DNA from: Prevotellaceae bacterium UBA2448
GTDB lineage: Bacteria; Bacteroidota; Bacteroidia; Bacteroidales; Bacteroidaceae
Length of the DNA stretch: 5,385 bases
Reading direction: 5' to 3'
Assembly: GCA_002342585.1 (NCBI GenBank)
Contig: DDQG01000036.1
Coordinates: 1-5,385, forward strand
In this document: positions 1 to 4,884 of the stretch, in pieces
Layout of the letters: each line of letters starts with the position of its first letter
How positions within the stretch are numbered: position 1 is the stretch's first letter
Position numbers and translations under genes: made by a program
Notes under the pieces: generated by a model
The model's database searches: none
What the model was told of the DNA's origin: nothing
What the model saw: only the letters and a program-made list of their open reading frames with translations

Positions 1-428
1 CGGCCTGCCTGGAAGTTGCTCACACCGATGGCACGCACCTTGCCTGCACGATAAGCCTTCTCCATAGCCCGCCAAGTGCCGAACACGTCGCCGTAGGCCT
101 GATGGATGAGCAGCAGGTCGATATACTCCGTCTGCAACTTACGCAGACTCTCATCGATGCTCTTAGCAGCCTGTTCTTCACCAGCATTGGATATCCAGAC
201 CTTTGTTACAAGGAACAAATCTTCGCGCTTGATGCCACTCTTGCGCCAGGCATTGCCTACACCTTCCTCATTCTGGTAGGCCTGTGCCGTATCAATCAGG
301 CGATAGCCCACACTCAAAGCATCGCTCACACAACGCTCACACTCGTCAGGGCTTACCAAAAATACACCGTAGCCCAATGTCGGCATCTGAACACCGTTGT
401 AAAGTTTAATATACTCCATATTATTCAT
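1..428 (-). CDS. Aldo/keto reductase, N-terminal part (runs off left edge)
   Basis: This is a cytoplasmic NAD(P)H-dependent carbonyl reductase of the aldo/keto reductase superfamily, closest in style to the 2,5-diketo-gluconate reductase (AKR5-like) group. The 142 visible residues cover the first half of the TIM barrel. Counting from the ATG at 428, the catalytic tetrad is all present: Asp46 and Tyr51 in DTAQAYQNEE, Lys76 in LVTKVW, and His109 in LLLIHQ; the later IGVSNF strand is also seen. The C-terminal cofactor-binding part lies outside the window. A second ATG, in frame at 419 (MEYIKLYNGV), is an equally plausible start. The gene begins 3 nt after the flavodoxin stop, so the two are almost certainly cotranscribed and may be translationally coupled. 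The physiological substrate cannot be read from the sequence. Confidence 0.93.
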   Translation of the reverse strand, partial: MNNMEYIKLYNGVQMPTLGYGVFLVSPDECERCVSDALSVGYRLIDTAQAYQNEEGVGNAWRKSGIKREDLFLVTKVWISNAGEEQAAKSIDESLRKLQTEYIDLLLIHQAYGDVFGTWRAMEKAYRAGKVRAIGVSNFQAG

Positions 429-431
429 TTT

Positions 432-1037
432 TTAATATCCTAAACCATTAAGCCACTTCTCGACCATTTTCTTTTCCGTACGCACTTCGTGACCGTAGAT
501 GCTGAAGCCCTTTGTAACATTTGCACCAGGGAAGGCTTTCTTTACATCCTCCACACAGTTGGCCAATCCAGAACCTTCGTGAGTGGTGAAAGGGATGACT
601 GTCTTGCCTTTCAGGTCATTAGCGTGTTTCTTGAAGAAGGTAAACATTACTTGAGGATAAGTGCCCCACCATACGGGGCCACCAATAAACACAGTGTCGT
701 ATTTGTTTAGGTCGATGTCGCCTTCATATTCAGGCAACTCACCGTTCTTGGTCTCTTCCTTCGCCAGATTGATGAGTGGTGTATAAGCCATGCCATCATA
801 CTTGTGGGTGACAATCTCAAACTGCTCAGCGCCCGTCAATTCTGTGATGTAGTCGGCCACAATCTTCGTGTTGCCCACTTCGATGTTACCTACTGCGTAG
901 TTGTCTCCCGCATGTGAGAAGAATACTACCAAACTTTTACCATCCTTGTTCATAACTTTCTCCTGTTTTGCGCCACCGCTGCAAGCTGTGGAAATCAGCA
1001 ATGCTATGGCGGCTGTGATGATACTTTTGAAATTCAT
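432..1037 (-). CDS. Lipoprotein flavodoxin (Flavodoxin_4-like)
   Basis: This 201-residue protein is a flavodoxin-fold FMN protein with a lipoprotein signal. Residues 1-18 have a basic start and a hydrophobic core, ending in STAC with Cys19 as the likely lipidated residue; Ser at -3 makes the lipobox slightly atypical. The fold follows: strand KSLVVFF (34-40) leads into the phosphate loop ending in VGNT (54-57), the FIGGPVWWGTYP loop (117-128) supplies flavin-stacking aromatics, and FTTHEGSG (150-157) is the third FMN loop. Length and motif order fit Bacteroidetes flavodoxins of this type. It is the first gene of a two-gene operon with the aldo/keto reductase and faces an AraC-type regulator. 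An internal Met29 just before the flavodoxin domain could give a cytoplasmic form, but the signal sequence is well formed, so the long start is preferred. Its redox partner is unknown. Confidence 0.92.
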   Translation of the reverse strand: MNFKSIITAAIALLISTACSGGAKQEKVMNKDGKSLVVFFSHAGDNYAVGNIEVGNTKIVADYITELTGAEQFEIVTHKYDGMAYTPLINLAKEETKNGELPEYEGDIDLNKYDTVFIGGPVWWGTYPQVMFTFFKKHANDLKGKTVIPFTTHEGSGLANCVEDVKKAFPGANVTKGFSIYGHEVRTEKKMVEKWLNGLGY

Positions 1038-1093
1038 TTTAAATATACTTTTGAATTTGAGTGCAAAGTTACGACGATTTCCTGATACTTTTG
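1021..1093. repeat. Three direct copies of ATACTTTTG around the flavodoxin start
   Basis: The 9-mer ATACTTTTG occurs at 1021-1029, 1045-1053 and 1085-1093, all in the same orientation. The first lies inside the signal-peptide codons, the second in the leader, and the third upstream of the -7 box where a -33 element would sit. AraC-family proteins commonly bind direct repeats near a target promoter, so these are candidate operators for the neighbouring regulator. The AT-rich composition makes some chance occurrence possible. Confidence 0.4.
1064..1071 (-). promoter_or_regulatory. -7 box of the flavodoxin-reductase operon
   Basis: Read on the minus strand this is TAACTTTG, an exact match to the Bacteroidetes -7 consensus TAnnTTTG, placed about 27 bp before the flavodoxin ATG. 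No good -33 TTTG is found at the usual 19-21 bp; the nearest (minus-strand TTTG at 1099-1102) is 27 bp away. A weak -33 fits a promoter that needs an activator, such as the divergent AraC protein. Confidence 0.55.
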
Positions 1094-1159
1094 TTTCACA
1101 AATTACTTCACAATTTTCAATTTTTGCCTAAATCGTTCTTTTATATATAAAATAATGTG

Positions 1160-1167
1160 TAATTTTG
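1160..1167 (+). promoter_or_regulatory. Possible -7 box for the AraC-type gene
   Basis: TAATTTTG matches TAnnTTTG exactly and lies about 80 bp before the preferred AraC start. There is only a T-rich stretch, and no TTTG, about 20 bp upstream. A start site a few bases downstream would fall inside the palindrome at 1164-1186, which would then act as DNA (an operator) rather than as RNA. Confidence 0.4.
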
Positions 1168-1220
1168 CGCAGTAAAACTGCGCGAACTTGCTCATGCTCG
1201 GCAAAAAGCAAGCTTTCTGC
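1164..1220 (+). promoter_or_regulatory. Palindrome and hairpin leader element before the AraC-type gene
   Basis: Two inverted repeats lie in tandem. The first, GCGCAGT-AAA-ACTGCGC (1167-1173 with 1177-1183), is a perfect 7-bp stem that extends by a wobble and two A-T pairs to 1164-1186. The second, GCAAAAAGC-AA-GCTTTCTGC (1201-1220), has arms of 9 bp with one mismatch. CTTGCT at 1187-1192 can also pair with AGCAAG at 1207-1212, giving an alternative fold that competes with the second hairpin. There is no U-run, so a simple terminator is unlikely. Possible roles are an operator, an RNA leader switch, or a dispersed intergenic repeat of this genus. Confidence 0.5.
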
Positions 1221-1247
1221 GCTCGCTTAATCGCAATTTTGTCAGTC

Positions 1248-2063
1248 ATGAAGGCAGATTTTCAATATTCCACAGACTTCTATGGGATGAATGCCCATGA
1301 GTTGAGCCACACCTGCATGCATCTGCTTTGCTTGGCAGGTGAGGCAAGTTTTGTGTTCAACGAGCATTGCTACCACATTATCAAAAACGACTTGGTTGTG
1401 ATACCGATGCCCGATAGAGTAAGAAACCTTGCGGCACATGATGACTTGCAGGTAGAATGGTTTGCTGCTGATTATAAGTTTCTTCAAAACCTGCTGCCGT
1501 CGAACAACTACAGCATCGGTGGCAGTATCTCTCTGAACCAAGACCCCGTCATCAAACTGACGGATGAACAAGCACGACATCTGCTTGATGACTTCCATCG
1601 TCTGCGTGACCGCAAGGACGAGCGCCATTTGCAGTTCTATCGCGAACTGATGGGCAGCCTCTGCCTGACGATGATGTACGACATCTTCGAGGCCCATGCC
1701 CAACGTGATGCAACAGACACCCATACTGACCGCACAGCCAACATCGTGAAACAACTGATGGCTCTGCTGGCTACTGGCATCAGCCGAACGGAGCGTGATG
1801 TGAGCTACTATGCCGAACGGCTGAACGTATCGCCCAAATATCTTTCTGCCACCATCAAGCGCGTGACGGGACATAGTGTCACCTCATACATCGACCGTCA
1901 TACCATACCTATATTAAAAGACTATCTGAATGATGAACGCCTGTCACTCACCCAGATAGCCGACTTGATGAACTTCACGTCGCTCTCTTACTTCAGCCGT
2001 TACTGCACCAAGCACCTTGGCCAGTCCCCCAGCGAATACAGACTGAGTCTTCAACCGAAATAA
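1248..2063 (+). CDS. AraC-family transcriptional regulator
   Basis: This is a DNA-binding regulator of 271 residues from the ATG at 1248. The N-terminal half (about 15-100) looks like the cupin-type sensor fold of AraC proteins, with GEASFVFNEHCYHIIKNDLV resembling its beta-strand hairpins. The C-terminal 100 residues carry the double helix-turn-helix: the first around 183-205 (DVSYYAERLNVSPKYLSATIKR) and the second around 232-255, followed by the family signature LGQSPSEYR. An in-frame ATG at 1188 would add 20 residues, but that stretch lies across the hairpin element and looks unlike protein, so 1248 is preferred although it lacks a Shine-Dalgarno sequence. Its divergent position makes the flavodoxin-reductase operon its likely target. 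The inducing signal is unknown. Confidence 0.92.
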   Translation: MKADFQYSTDFYGMNAHELSHTCMHLLCLAGEASFVFNEHCYHIIKNDLVVIPMPDRVRNLAAHDDLQVEWFAADYKFLQNLLPSNNYSIGGSISLNQDPVIKLTDEQARHLLDDFHRLRDRKDERHLQFYRELMGSLCLTMMYDIFEAHAQRDATDTHTDRTANIVKQLMALLATGISRTERDVSYYAERLNVSPKYLSATIKRVTGHSVTSYIDRHTIPILKDYLNDERLSLTQIADLMNFTSLSYFSRYCTKHLGQSPSEYRLSLQPK

Positions 2064-2236
2064 AGTGAAATCTAATTTGTTGACAGTTCATATAGCACAT
2101 CTGTTATCGTATTATCTTTTGATACAACTGTATTTGCCTCTTGTCAAGATTGGTAATCTTTATCTGAACCTAGGTTGGATGCGGTACGTCATCATGCATA
2201 GACATAAGTACTTTTGCTATTACCTGTTCAACATTT

Positions 2237-2268
2237 AAAAAAGAGACCTGCCCAAACGGACAGGTCCC
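2237..2268 (-). terminator. Intrinsic terminator of the Fic operon
   Basis: On the minus strand an 11-bp stem (2258-2268 pairing with 2243-2253) including two G-U pairs closes a GUUU loop and is followed at once by six U residues (2242-2237). It lies about 165 nt beyond the stop of the small acidic protein, the last gene of the operon. The plus-strand side has no comparable U-run. Confidence 0.85.
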
Positions 2269-2400
2269 TTAAATTTATATCAGTGTGATAATTACTCTTC
2301 GACTGCTGCCTGCGCGGCGGCTAATAAATGTTGATTATCAGCTATTTACAGGTTTGGTGTAAAGTACTGGCACCTTAAATCCGACACATTCTGCGCGTTT
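2237..2400 (-). repeat. Diverged direct repeat, copy 1 (gene 3' end plus terminator)
   Basis: This stretch aligns with 4318-4490. The segment 2241-2320 matches 4321-4400 without gaps at 67 of 80 positions; after a 10-nt length difference, similarity continues more weakly from 2331 (TGATTATCA, ATTTAC) to CATTCTGCGCGTT at 2387-2399. On the minus strand it reads as LAAAQAAVEE followed by TAA, then a spacer, then an intrinsic terminator. The base changes from copy 2 in the last five codons are synonymous (GCA/GCC, GAA/GAG). No body of the parent gene precedes it. It may be a dispersed repeat, an attachment-site duplication, or a remnant. Confidence 0.75.
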
Positions 2401-2430
2401 TTACATGCTCATAACAACGATAATCGTGTT

Positions 2431-2826
2431 TTACAGTAGTGTTAAATCTCCATCTACAAAACCGACTGCCAATCCTTGCCGTTCTTTTAATGCCTTTCCA
2501 TATTTACCTTTTTCCAAATAGTCTTTTATCATTTTTACAGTCACAGTCTGGACATCTTGCCATTCTTTATTATCATTCCAAGTAAGAGGTTTTTCTCTGG
2601 TAGTAAACACTTCATCGCATGCCCAGTCACTATCAGTTGGATCAAATGAACTAGCTCCTATCAATTCGAGAGTCCAACTTTTATTGACATCCTCATACAA
2701 GTTGAAACAGAAAGCCACGACATCATCGGGAATAGTCATTCGCATAACTTCATTCAGCCATGTTTCTAATTCACTATATGTCAAACCAGATTCACTCTTC
2801 TTCTTGAAAATACCAAATAAATTCAT
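2431..2826 (-). CDS. Small acidic protein of unknown function, paired with Fic
   Basis: The gene encodes 131 residues with 22 acidic and 15 basic side chains. No signal peptide or membrane segment is visible, so it is likely cytoplasmic. A short basic start (FGIFKKK) leads into a helix (about 16-30), then aromatic-rich strands AFCFNLYE and WTLELIGASSFD (38-62), an acidic patch DPTDSDWACDE (62-72), and a C-terminal helix followed by the strand LAVGFVDGDLTLL (119-131). I do not recognise a named family with certainty; size, acidity and alternating strands and helices recall immunity proteins of bacterial toxin systems. It begins 36 nt after the Fic stop and shares its terminator, so the two form an operon. 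GGAA lies about 9 nt before the ATG. Base composition is clearly more AT-rich than in the redox genes, suggesting transfer. Confidence 0.8.
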   Translation of the reverse strand: MNLFGIFKKKSESGLTYSELETWLNEVMRMTIPDDVVAFCFNLYEDVNKSWTLELIGASSFDPTDSDWACDEVFTTREKPLTWNDNKEWQDVQTVTVKMIKDYLEKGKYGKALKERQGLAVGFVDGDLTLL

Positions 2827-2862
2827 ATCTAAATTCCGATTATAAGTAAATTCATTTTTTTA

Positions 2863-4158
2863 CTATTCTCTATTACTTGCAACGATATACGAGCAATATT
2901 TACTGAGCAGATTGGACAATGGTAAATCGCCTTTCTGATATCTATCTGCATCAAGTTTCAGAACTCTTTCACAAATTGTTTTCTTTCCTTTGAACTTTGC
3001 TTTGAGATATGGAATGCCATTTTCTTCAGTAATGCTTACCTCTGTGAAGAATTGCGTCAAATCCTCTGCATCATAGACGATGGAGTAACTGGGGCGCTTG
3101 GCTCCGGGAATGTCCTCTTTCAGTATGTTCTTGTCAACCAAGTCCTGTATGTCGCGTATGGCCGTGTCTTTCGAGCACTTTGCTAATGTTGCCCATGTCT
3201 TTGACGTTATCTTTGATTCATAGCCATCAAGAAAGAGATTGAGCATCTGAGTCTGTCGCTCAGTCATTGGAACAGACGAAGCTTTCTGCCAGAAGAAACT
3301 CTTATTCAAGATGGTAGTCACGATGGTATCTGCCTCGTCGAGCGCATCAACCAATTTCTGCATGTACCATACCAACCACTCAGTAATGTCGCCATCACCA
3401 TGCTGCATACGTTCAAGAATCTCGTAGTAGTGGTTCTTGTCCTTATTTATCTGTGATGAGACATTGTAGAAGCGGAACTCACTCTTTTCGCCACGTGCCA
3501 GAAGCATGTCGGAAAGGATGCGAGCCAAACGGCCATTGCCATCCTCGAAGGGATGGATACTTACAAACCAGAAATGAGCGATGGCAGAACGGATGACACT
3601 GTTCACCGGCTCCTCACCATCAAACCAAGTGATGAACTTTTGCATTTCCTCTTCTACACGGTCTGGTGACGGAGCAATATAATGAATCTTCTCACGTCCG
3701 AACATCCCGCTGACAATATGCTCCTCGTTTGTTCTATATTTACCAATCTCTATCTGCCCGCCATCGCTATAGCCTGTTGGAAAGAAAGCGGCTTGCCAAG
3801 CGCACAATTTCTCTTTACTGAGGGGCATATCATAATGCTGAACCGCTTCGAGCATCACACCCACGACGGAATCGACATAATGCGATGGCGCAGTATATTT
3901 CACATTCTCAATGCCAAGCTTTCTTGCGATGGAAGAACGCACCTCATCTACGTTCAGCCGTATGCCTTCAATTTCCGAAGAATACACTACGTCGTAGGTC
4001 AGGTTCTCCGCCATCGCACGTAATTTGCTGTCAAAGCCCAACGAACTCAGCCTCCCGTAAAGCAAACCCTGCTTACGGAATACTATCTCCTGAAGAAGCG
4101 ACACCTTAGAAGTGTCCCAACGGAAGTTTGTCCAATTATATCTTTCGTGTATATACAT
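2863..4158 (-). CDS. Fic-family AMP-transferase (DUF4172-Fic-winged helix), class II
   Basis: Fic enzymes transfer AMP or a related group from a nucleotide to a hydroxyl of a target protein. The 431 residues show an N-terminal DUF4172 domain (about 1-85), then the Fic core (about 90-270). The catalytic motif HPFEDGNGRLAR (202-213) is complete, with His202 as base, Asp206 for metal and Arg210/Arg213 for phosphates. The inhibitory motif S-xxx-EG is present at 60-65 (SSEIEG), with Glu64 as blocking residue, which makes this a class II, self-inhibited Fic. A winged-helix-like region follows (about 297-360, MTERQTQML through KRPSYSIVY), then about 65 extra residues. The start at 4158 has AGGA 7 nt upstream. 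The target is unknown; it could be a toxin, a regulator of cell proteins, or a transcription factor of its own operon. Confidence 0.95.
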   Translation of the reverse strand: MYIHERYNWTNFRWDTSKVSLLQEIVFRKQGLLYGRLSSLGFDSKLRAMAENLTYDVVYSSEIEGIRLNVDEVRSSIARKLGIENVKYTAPSHYVDSVVGVMLEAVQHYDMPLSKEKLCAWQAAFFPTGYSDGGQIEIGKYRTNEEHIVSGMFGREKIHYIAPSPDRVEEEMQKFITWFDGEEPVNSVIRSAIAHFWFVSIHPFEDGNGRLARILSDMLLARGEKSEFRFYNVSSQINKDKNHYYEILERMQHGDGDITEWLVWYMQKLVDALDEADTIVTTILNKSFFWQKASSVPMTERQTQMLNLFLDGYESKITSKTWATLAKCSKDTAIRDIQDLVDKNILKEDIPGAKRPSYSIVYDAEDLTQFFTEVSITEENGIPYLKAKFKGKKTICERVLKLDADRYQKGDLPLSNLLSKYCSYIVASNRE

Positions 4159-4165
4159 AATGTAT

Positions 4166-4169
4166 TCCT
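4166..4169 (-). promoter_or_regulatory. Ribosome binding site of the Fic gene
   Basis: Minus-strand AGGA is separated by 7 nt from the ATG at 4158-4156. This fixes the start and excludes the longer overlapping frame that reaches upstream to 4354. Confidence 0.7.
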
Positions 4170-4199
4170 ACTTTGTGCAACGAAATAACAGATATAATG

Positions 4200-4214
4200 T
4201 CGCAAATTATGCGG
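4200..4214. promoter_or_regulatory. Operator-like palindrome, downstream copy
   Basis: TCGCAAATTATGCGG matches the upstream palindrome at 13 of 15 positions and abuts the -7 box, covering the expected transcription start. A protein bound here would block transcription. The Fic winged-helix region is the obvious candidate. Confidence 0.6.
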
Positions 4215-4246
4215 CAAAAATACGAAATTATTGTCGAATAGCCAAA
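4215..4246 (-). promoter_or_regulatory. Fic operon promoter, Bacteroidetes type
   Basis: Minus-strand TTTG (4246-4243) is followed by a 20-bp spacer and TATTTTTG (4222-4215), matching the Bacteroidetes -33 TTTG / -7 TAnnTTTG pattern with the expected spacing. The start site should fall near 4205-4211, inside the downstream operator-like palindrome, giving a leader of about 50 nt before the Fic ATG. Confidence 0.75.
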
Positions 4247-4261
4247 CAAATCTGCAAATAA

Positions 4262-4276
4262 TCGCATATTATGCGA
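4262..4276. promoter_or_regulatory. Operator-like palindrome, upstream copy
   Basis: TCGCATA-T-TATGCGA is a perfect 7-bp inverted repeat around one central base. It lies upstream of the -33 box, with its centre 62 bp (about six helical turns) from the centre of the copy at 4200-4214, a spacing suited to DNA looping. Confidence 0.65.
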
Positions 4277-4298
4277 CGTTTTTGTCTCCAAAACGTCG
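4274..4298. repeat. Perfect hairpin upstream of the Fic operator
   Basis: CGACGTTTT (4274-4282) pairs with AAAACGTCG (4290-4298) around a 7-nt loop. Its left arm overlaps the last three bases of the upstream palindrome. It lacks a U-run on either strand, so it is not an evident terminator; it may be another protein-binding site. Confidence 0.5.
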
Positions 4299-4317
4299 AA
4301 AGCATACTTGAAGACAC

Positions 4318-4347
4318 AAAAAAGGACCTGCCCAATTGGACAAGTCC
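4318..4347 (-). terminator. Intrinsic terminator upstream of the Fic promoter
   Basis: On the minus strand a 10-bp stem (4338-4347 with 4324-4333) closes an AAUU loop and is followed by six U residues (4323-4318). Two of the pairs are G-U, which would be A-C mismatches on the plus strand, so the minus strand is the functional one. It would shield the Fic promoter from transcription arriving from the right. Confidence 0.8.
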
Positions 4348-4490
4348 CTTTCATTTTTGTAAGAGTGATAATTACTCCTCGACGGCTGCCTGCGCGGCGG
4401 CTAACTTTGAGGCTAATATGCTGATTATCAATGATTTACGTTTGAACTGGTCAACATTTGGACTGCAATTTTCGTGCATTCTGCACGTTC
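4318..4490 (-). repeat. Diverged direct repeat, copy 2 (gene 3' end plus terminator)
   Basis: This is the partner of 2237-2400 in the same orientation, about 2080 bp away, so the two enclose the Fic module. Minus-strand codons end in LAAAQAAVEE and TAA at 4375-4373, followed by the terminator. The reading frame stays open upstream to 4560, but those residues (MQKERISC onward) look unlike a real protein. Compared with copy 1 it has 10 extra nucleotides at about 4401-4410. The end at CATTCTGCACGTT (4477-4489) is also shared. Confidence 0.75.
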
Positions 4491-4498
4491 TGCACGTT
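4481..4498 (+). repeat. Tandem 9-mer CTGCACGTT x2
   Basis: CTGCACGTT occurs twice head to tail (4481-4489 and 4490-4498) at the right end of repeat copy 2. The first unit overlaps a CATTCTGC motif, and CTGCACGTT occurs again at 4770-4778 in another CATTCTGC context. Confidence 0.7.
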
Positions 4499-4516
4499 GA
4501 TGTCTCGTAATATTTC

Positions 4517-4568
4517 GCAAGAATATTCATTTTTCTGCAAGATATTCGTTCTTTTTGCAAGAATATTC
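4517..4568 (+). repeat. Iteron-like triplet of GCAAGAATATTC at 20-bp period
   Basis: GCAAGAATATTC at 4517-4528, GCAAGATATTC at 4537-4547 and GCAAGAATATTC at 4557-4568 start exactly 20 bp apart, all in the same direction. The core GAATATTC is itself a palindrome. Spacing near two helical turns places the sites on one face of DNA, as for iterons of replication initiators or cooperative regulator sites. Confidence 0.75.
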
Positions 4569-4626
4569 AATTACGTAATAAAATCAGTCTTCATCCAATC
4601 TTTAATTAAAGGGTTATTACTCAATT

Positions 4627-4650
4627 TGGTCAACAATCTGGTCAACATTT
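4627..4650 (+). repeat. TGGTCAACA repeat pair, 12-bp period
   Basis: TGGTCAACA occurs at 4627-4635 and 4639-4647. The longer form CTGGTCAACATTT at 4638-4650 is repeated exactly at 4447-4459 and with one change at 2224-2236. TCTGG at 4637-4641 can also pair with CCAGA at 4653-4657. Confidence 0.6.
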
Positions 4651-4723
4651 TGCCAGACCATTTTCACTGTAGTTGCATCACATACTCAGTAAGGGAAATA
4701 ATCCCCGAAAAGCACATTCTGCA

Positions 4724-4741
4724 AACTTTGTTTGCAAAGTT
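4724..4741. repeat. Short perfect inverted repeat AACTTTG / CAAAGTT
   Basis: A 7-bp stem closes a TTTG loop; an overlapping alternative pairs GCAAAC (4721-4726) with GTTTGC (4730-4735). The right arm reads TAACTTTG on the minus strand (4742-4735), a perfect -7 box, but no matching -33 element is visible. Confidence 0.45.
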
Positions 4742-4765
4742 AATGATTTCTTCTGACTTTACGTT

Positions 4766-4792
4766 CATTCTGCACGTTTTTCTTGCAGAATG
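4766..4792. repeat. Head-to-head CATTCTGCA inverted repeat
   Basis: CATTCTGCA (4766-4774) and TGCAGAATG (4784-4792) form a perfect 9-bp inverted repeat with a 9-nt loop. It is the only place where two copies of the dispersed motif face each other, as expected of a dimer binding site or a recombinase core site. Confidence 0.65.
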
Positions 4793-4884
4793 TGTTTGCT
4801 TTTTAACATATTTAGACGAATTGACATCTCATCTTGCCATTATTTGTTTCAATTAAAAGAAAAACAGACGGATTCTTGCGGTGT

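Larger units (their letters stand above)
2064..2430. other. Intergenic region between AraC-type gene and the Fic operon
   Basis: No gene is seen. The left half (2064-2236) is AT-rich and holds only a weak hairpin, AAGATT-GGT-AATCTT at 2146-2160, without a clean U-run, so no convincing terminator for the AraC-type gene can be named. CTGTTCAACATTT at 2224-2236 differs by one base from a motif that recurs at 4447-4459 and 4638-4650. The right half is the diverged repeat described separately, with the minus-strand terminator. Confidence 0.6.

Noticed and set aside
102..443. Plus-strand open frame opposite the aldo/keto reductase
   Set aside because: It lies antisense to a gene with a complete catalytic tetrad and shows no motif of its own.
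1242..1874. 210-codon minus-strand frame opposite the AraC-type gene
   Set aside because: The plus-strand frame has clear AraC helix-turn-helix motifs; the antisense product is His/Gln/Val-rich without recognisable domains.
2301..2322. GCTGCC-TGCGC-GGCGGC hairpin as a plus-strand RNA element
   Set aside because: It folds only as a 6-bp stem, and the two copies differ in a way that fits synonymous codons on the minus strand better than a conserved RNA.
3682..4109. Two plus-strand frames opposite the Fic gene
   Set aside because: They are antisense to conserved DUF4172 and Fic residues and show no motif of their own.
4136..4354. Minus-strand frame of 72 codons overlapping the Fic start
   Set aside because: It runs through the terminator, the promoter and both operator-like sites, so it cannot be a gene transcribed from that promoter.
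2237..4490. Insertion sequence or composite transposon around the Fic operon
   Set aside because: The flanking repeats are direct, carry no transposase and show no terminal inverted repeats or target duplication that I can see.
4458..4856. Plus-strand frame of 132 codons
   Set aside because: It crosses the iterons, the TGGTCAACA repeats and hairpins, and its product is Phe/Leu/Cys-rich without motifs; likely a chance frame in AT-rich DNA.
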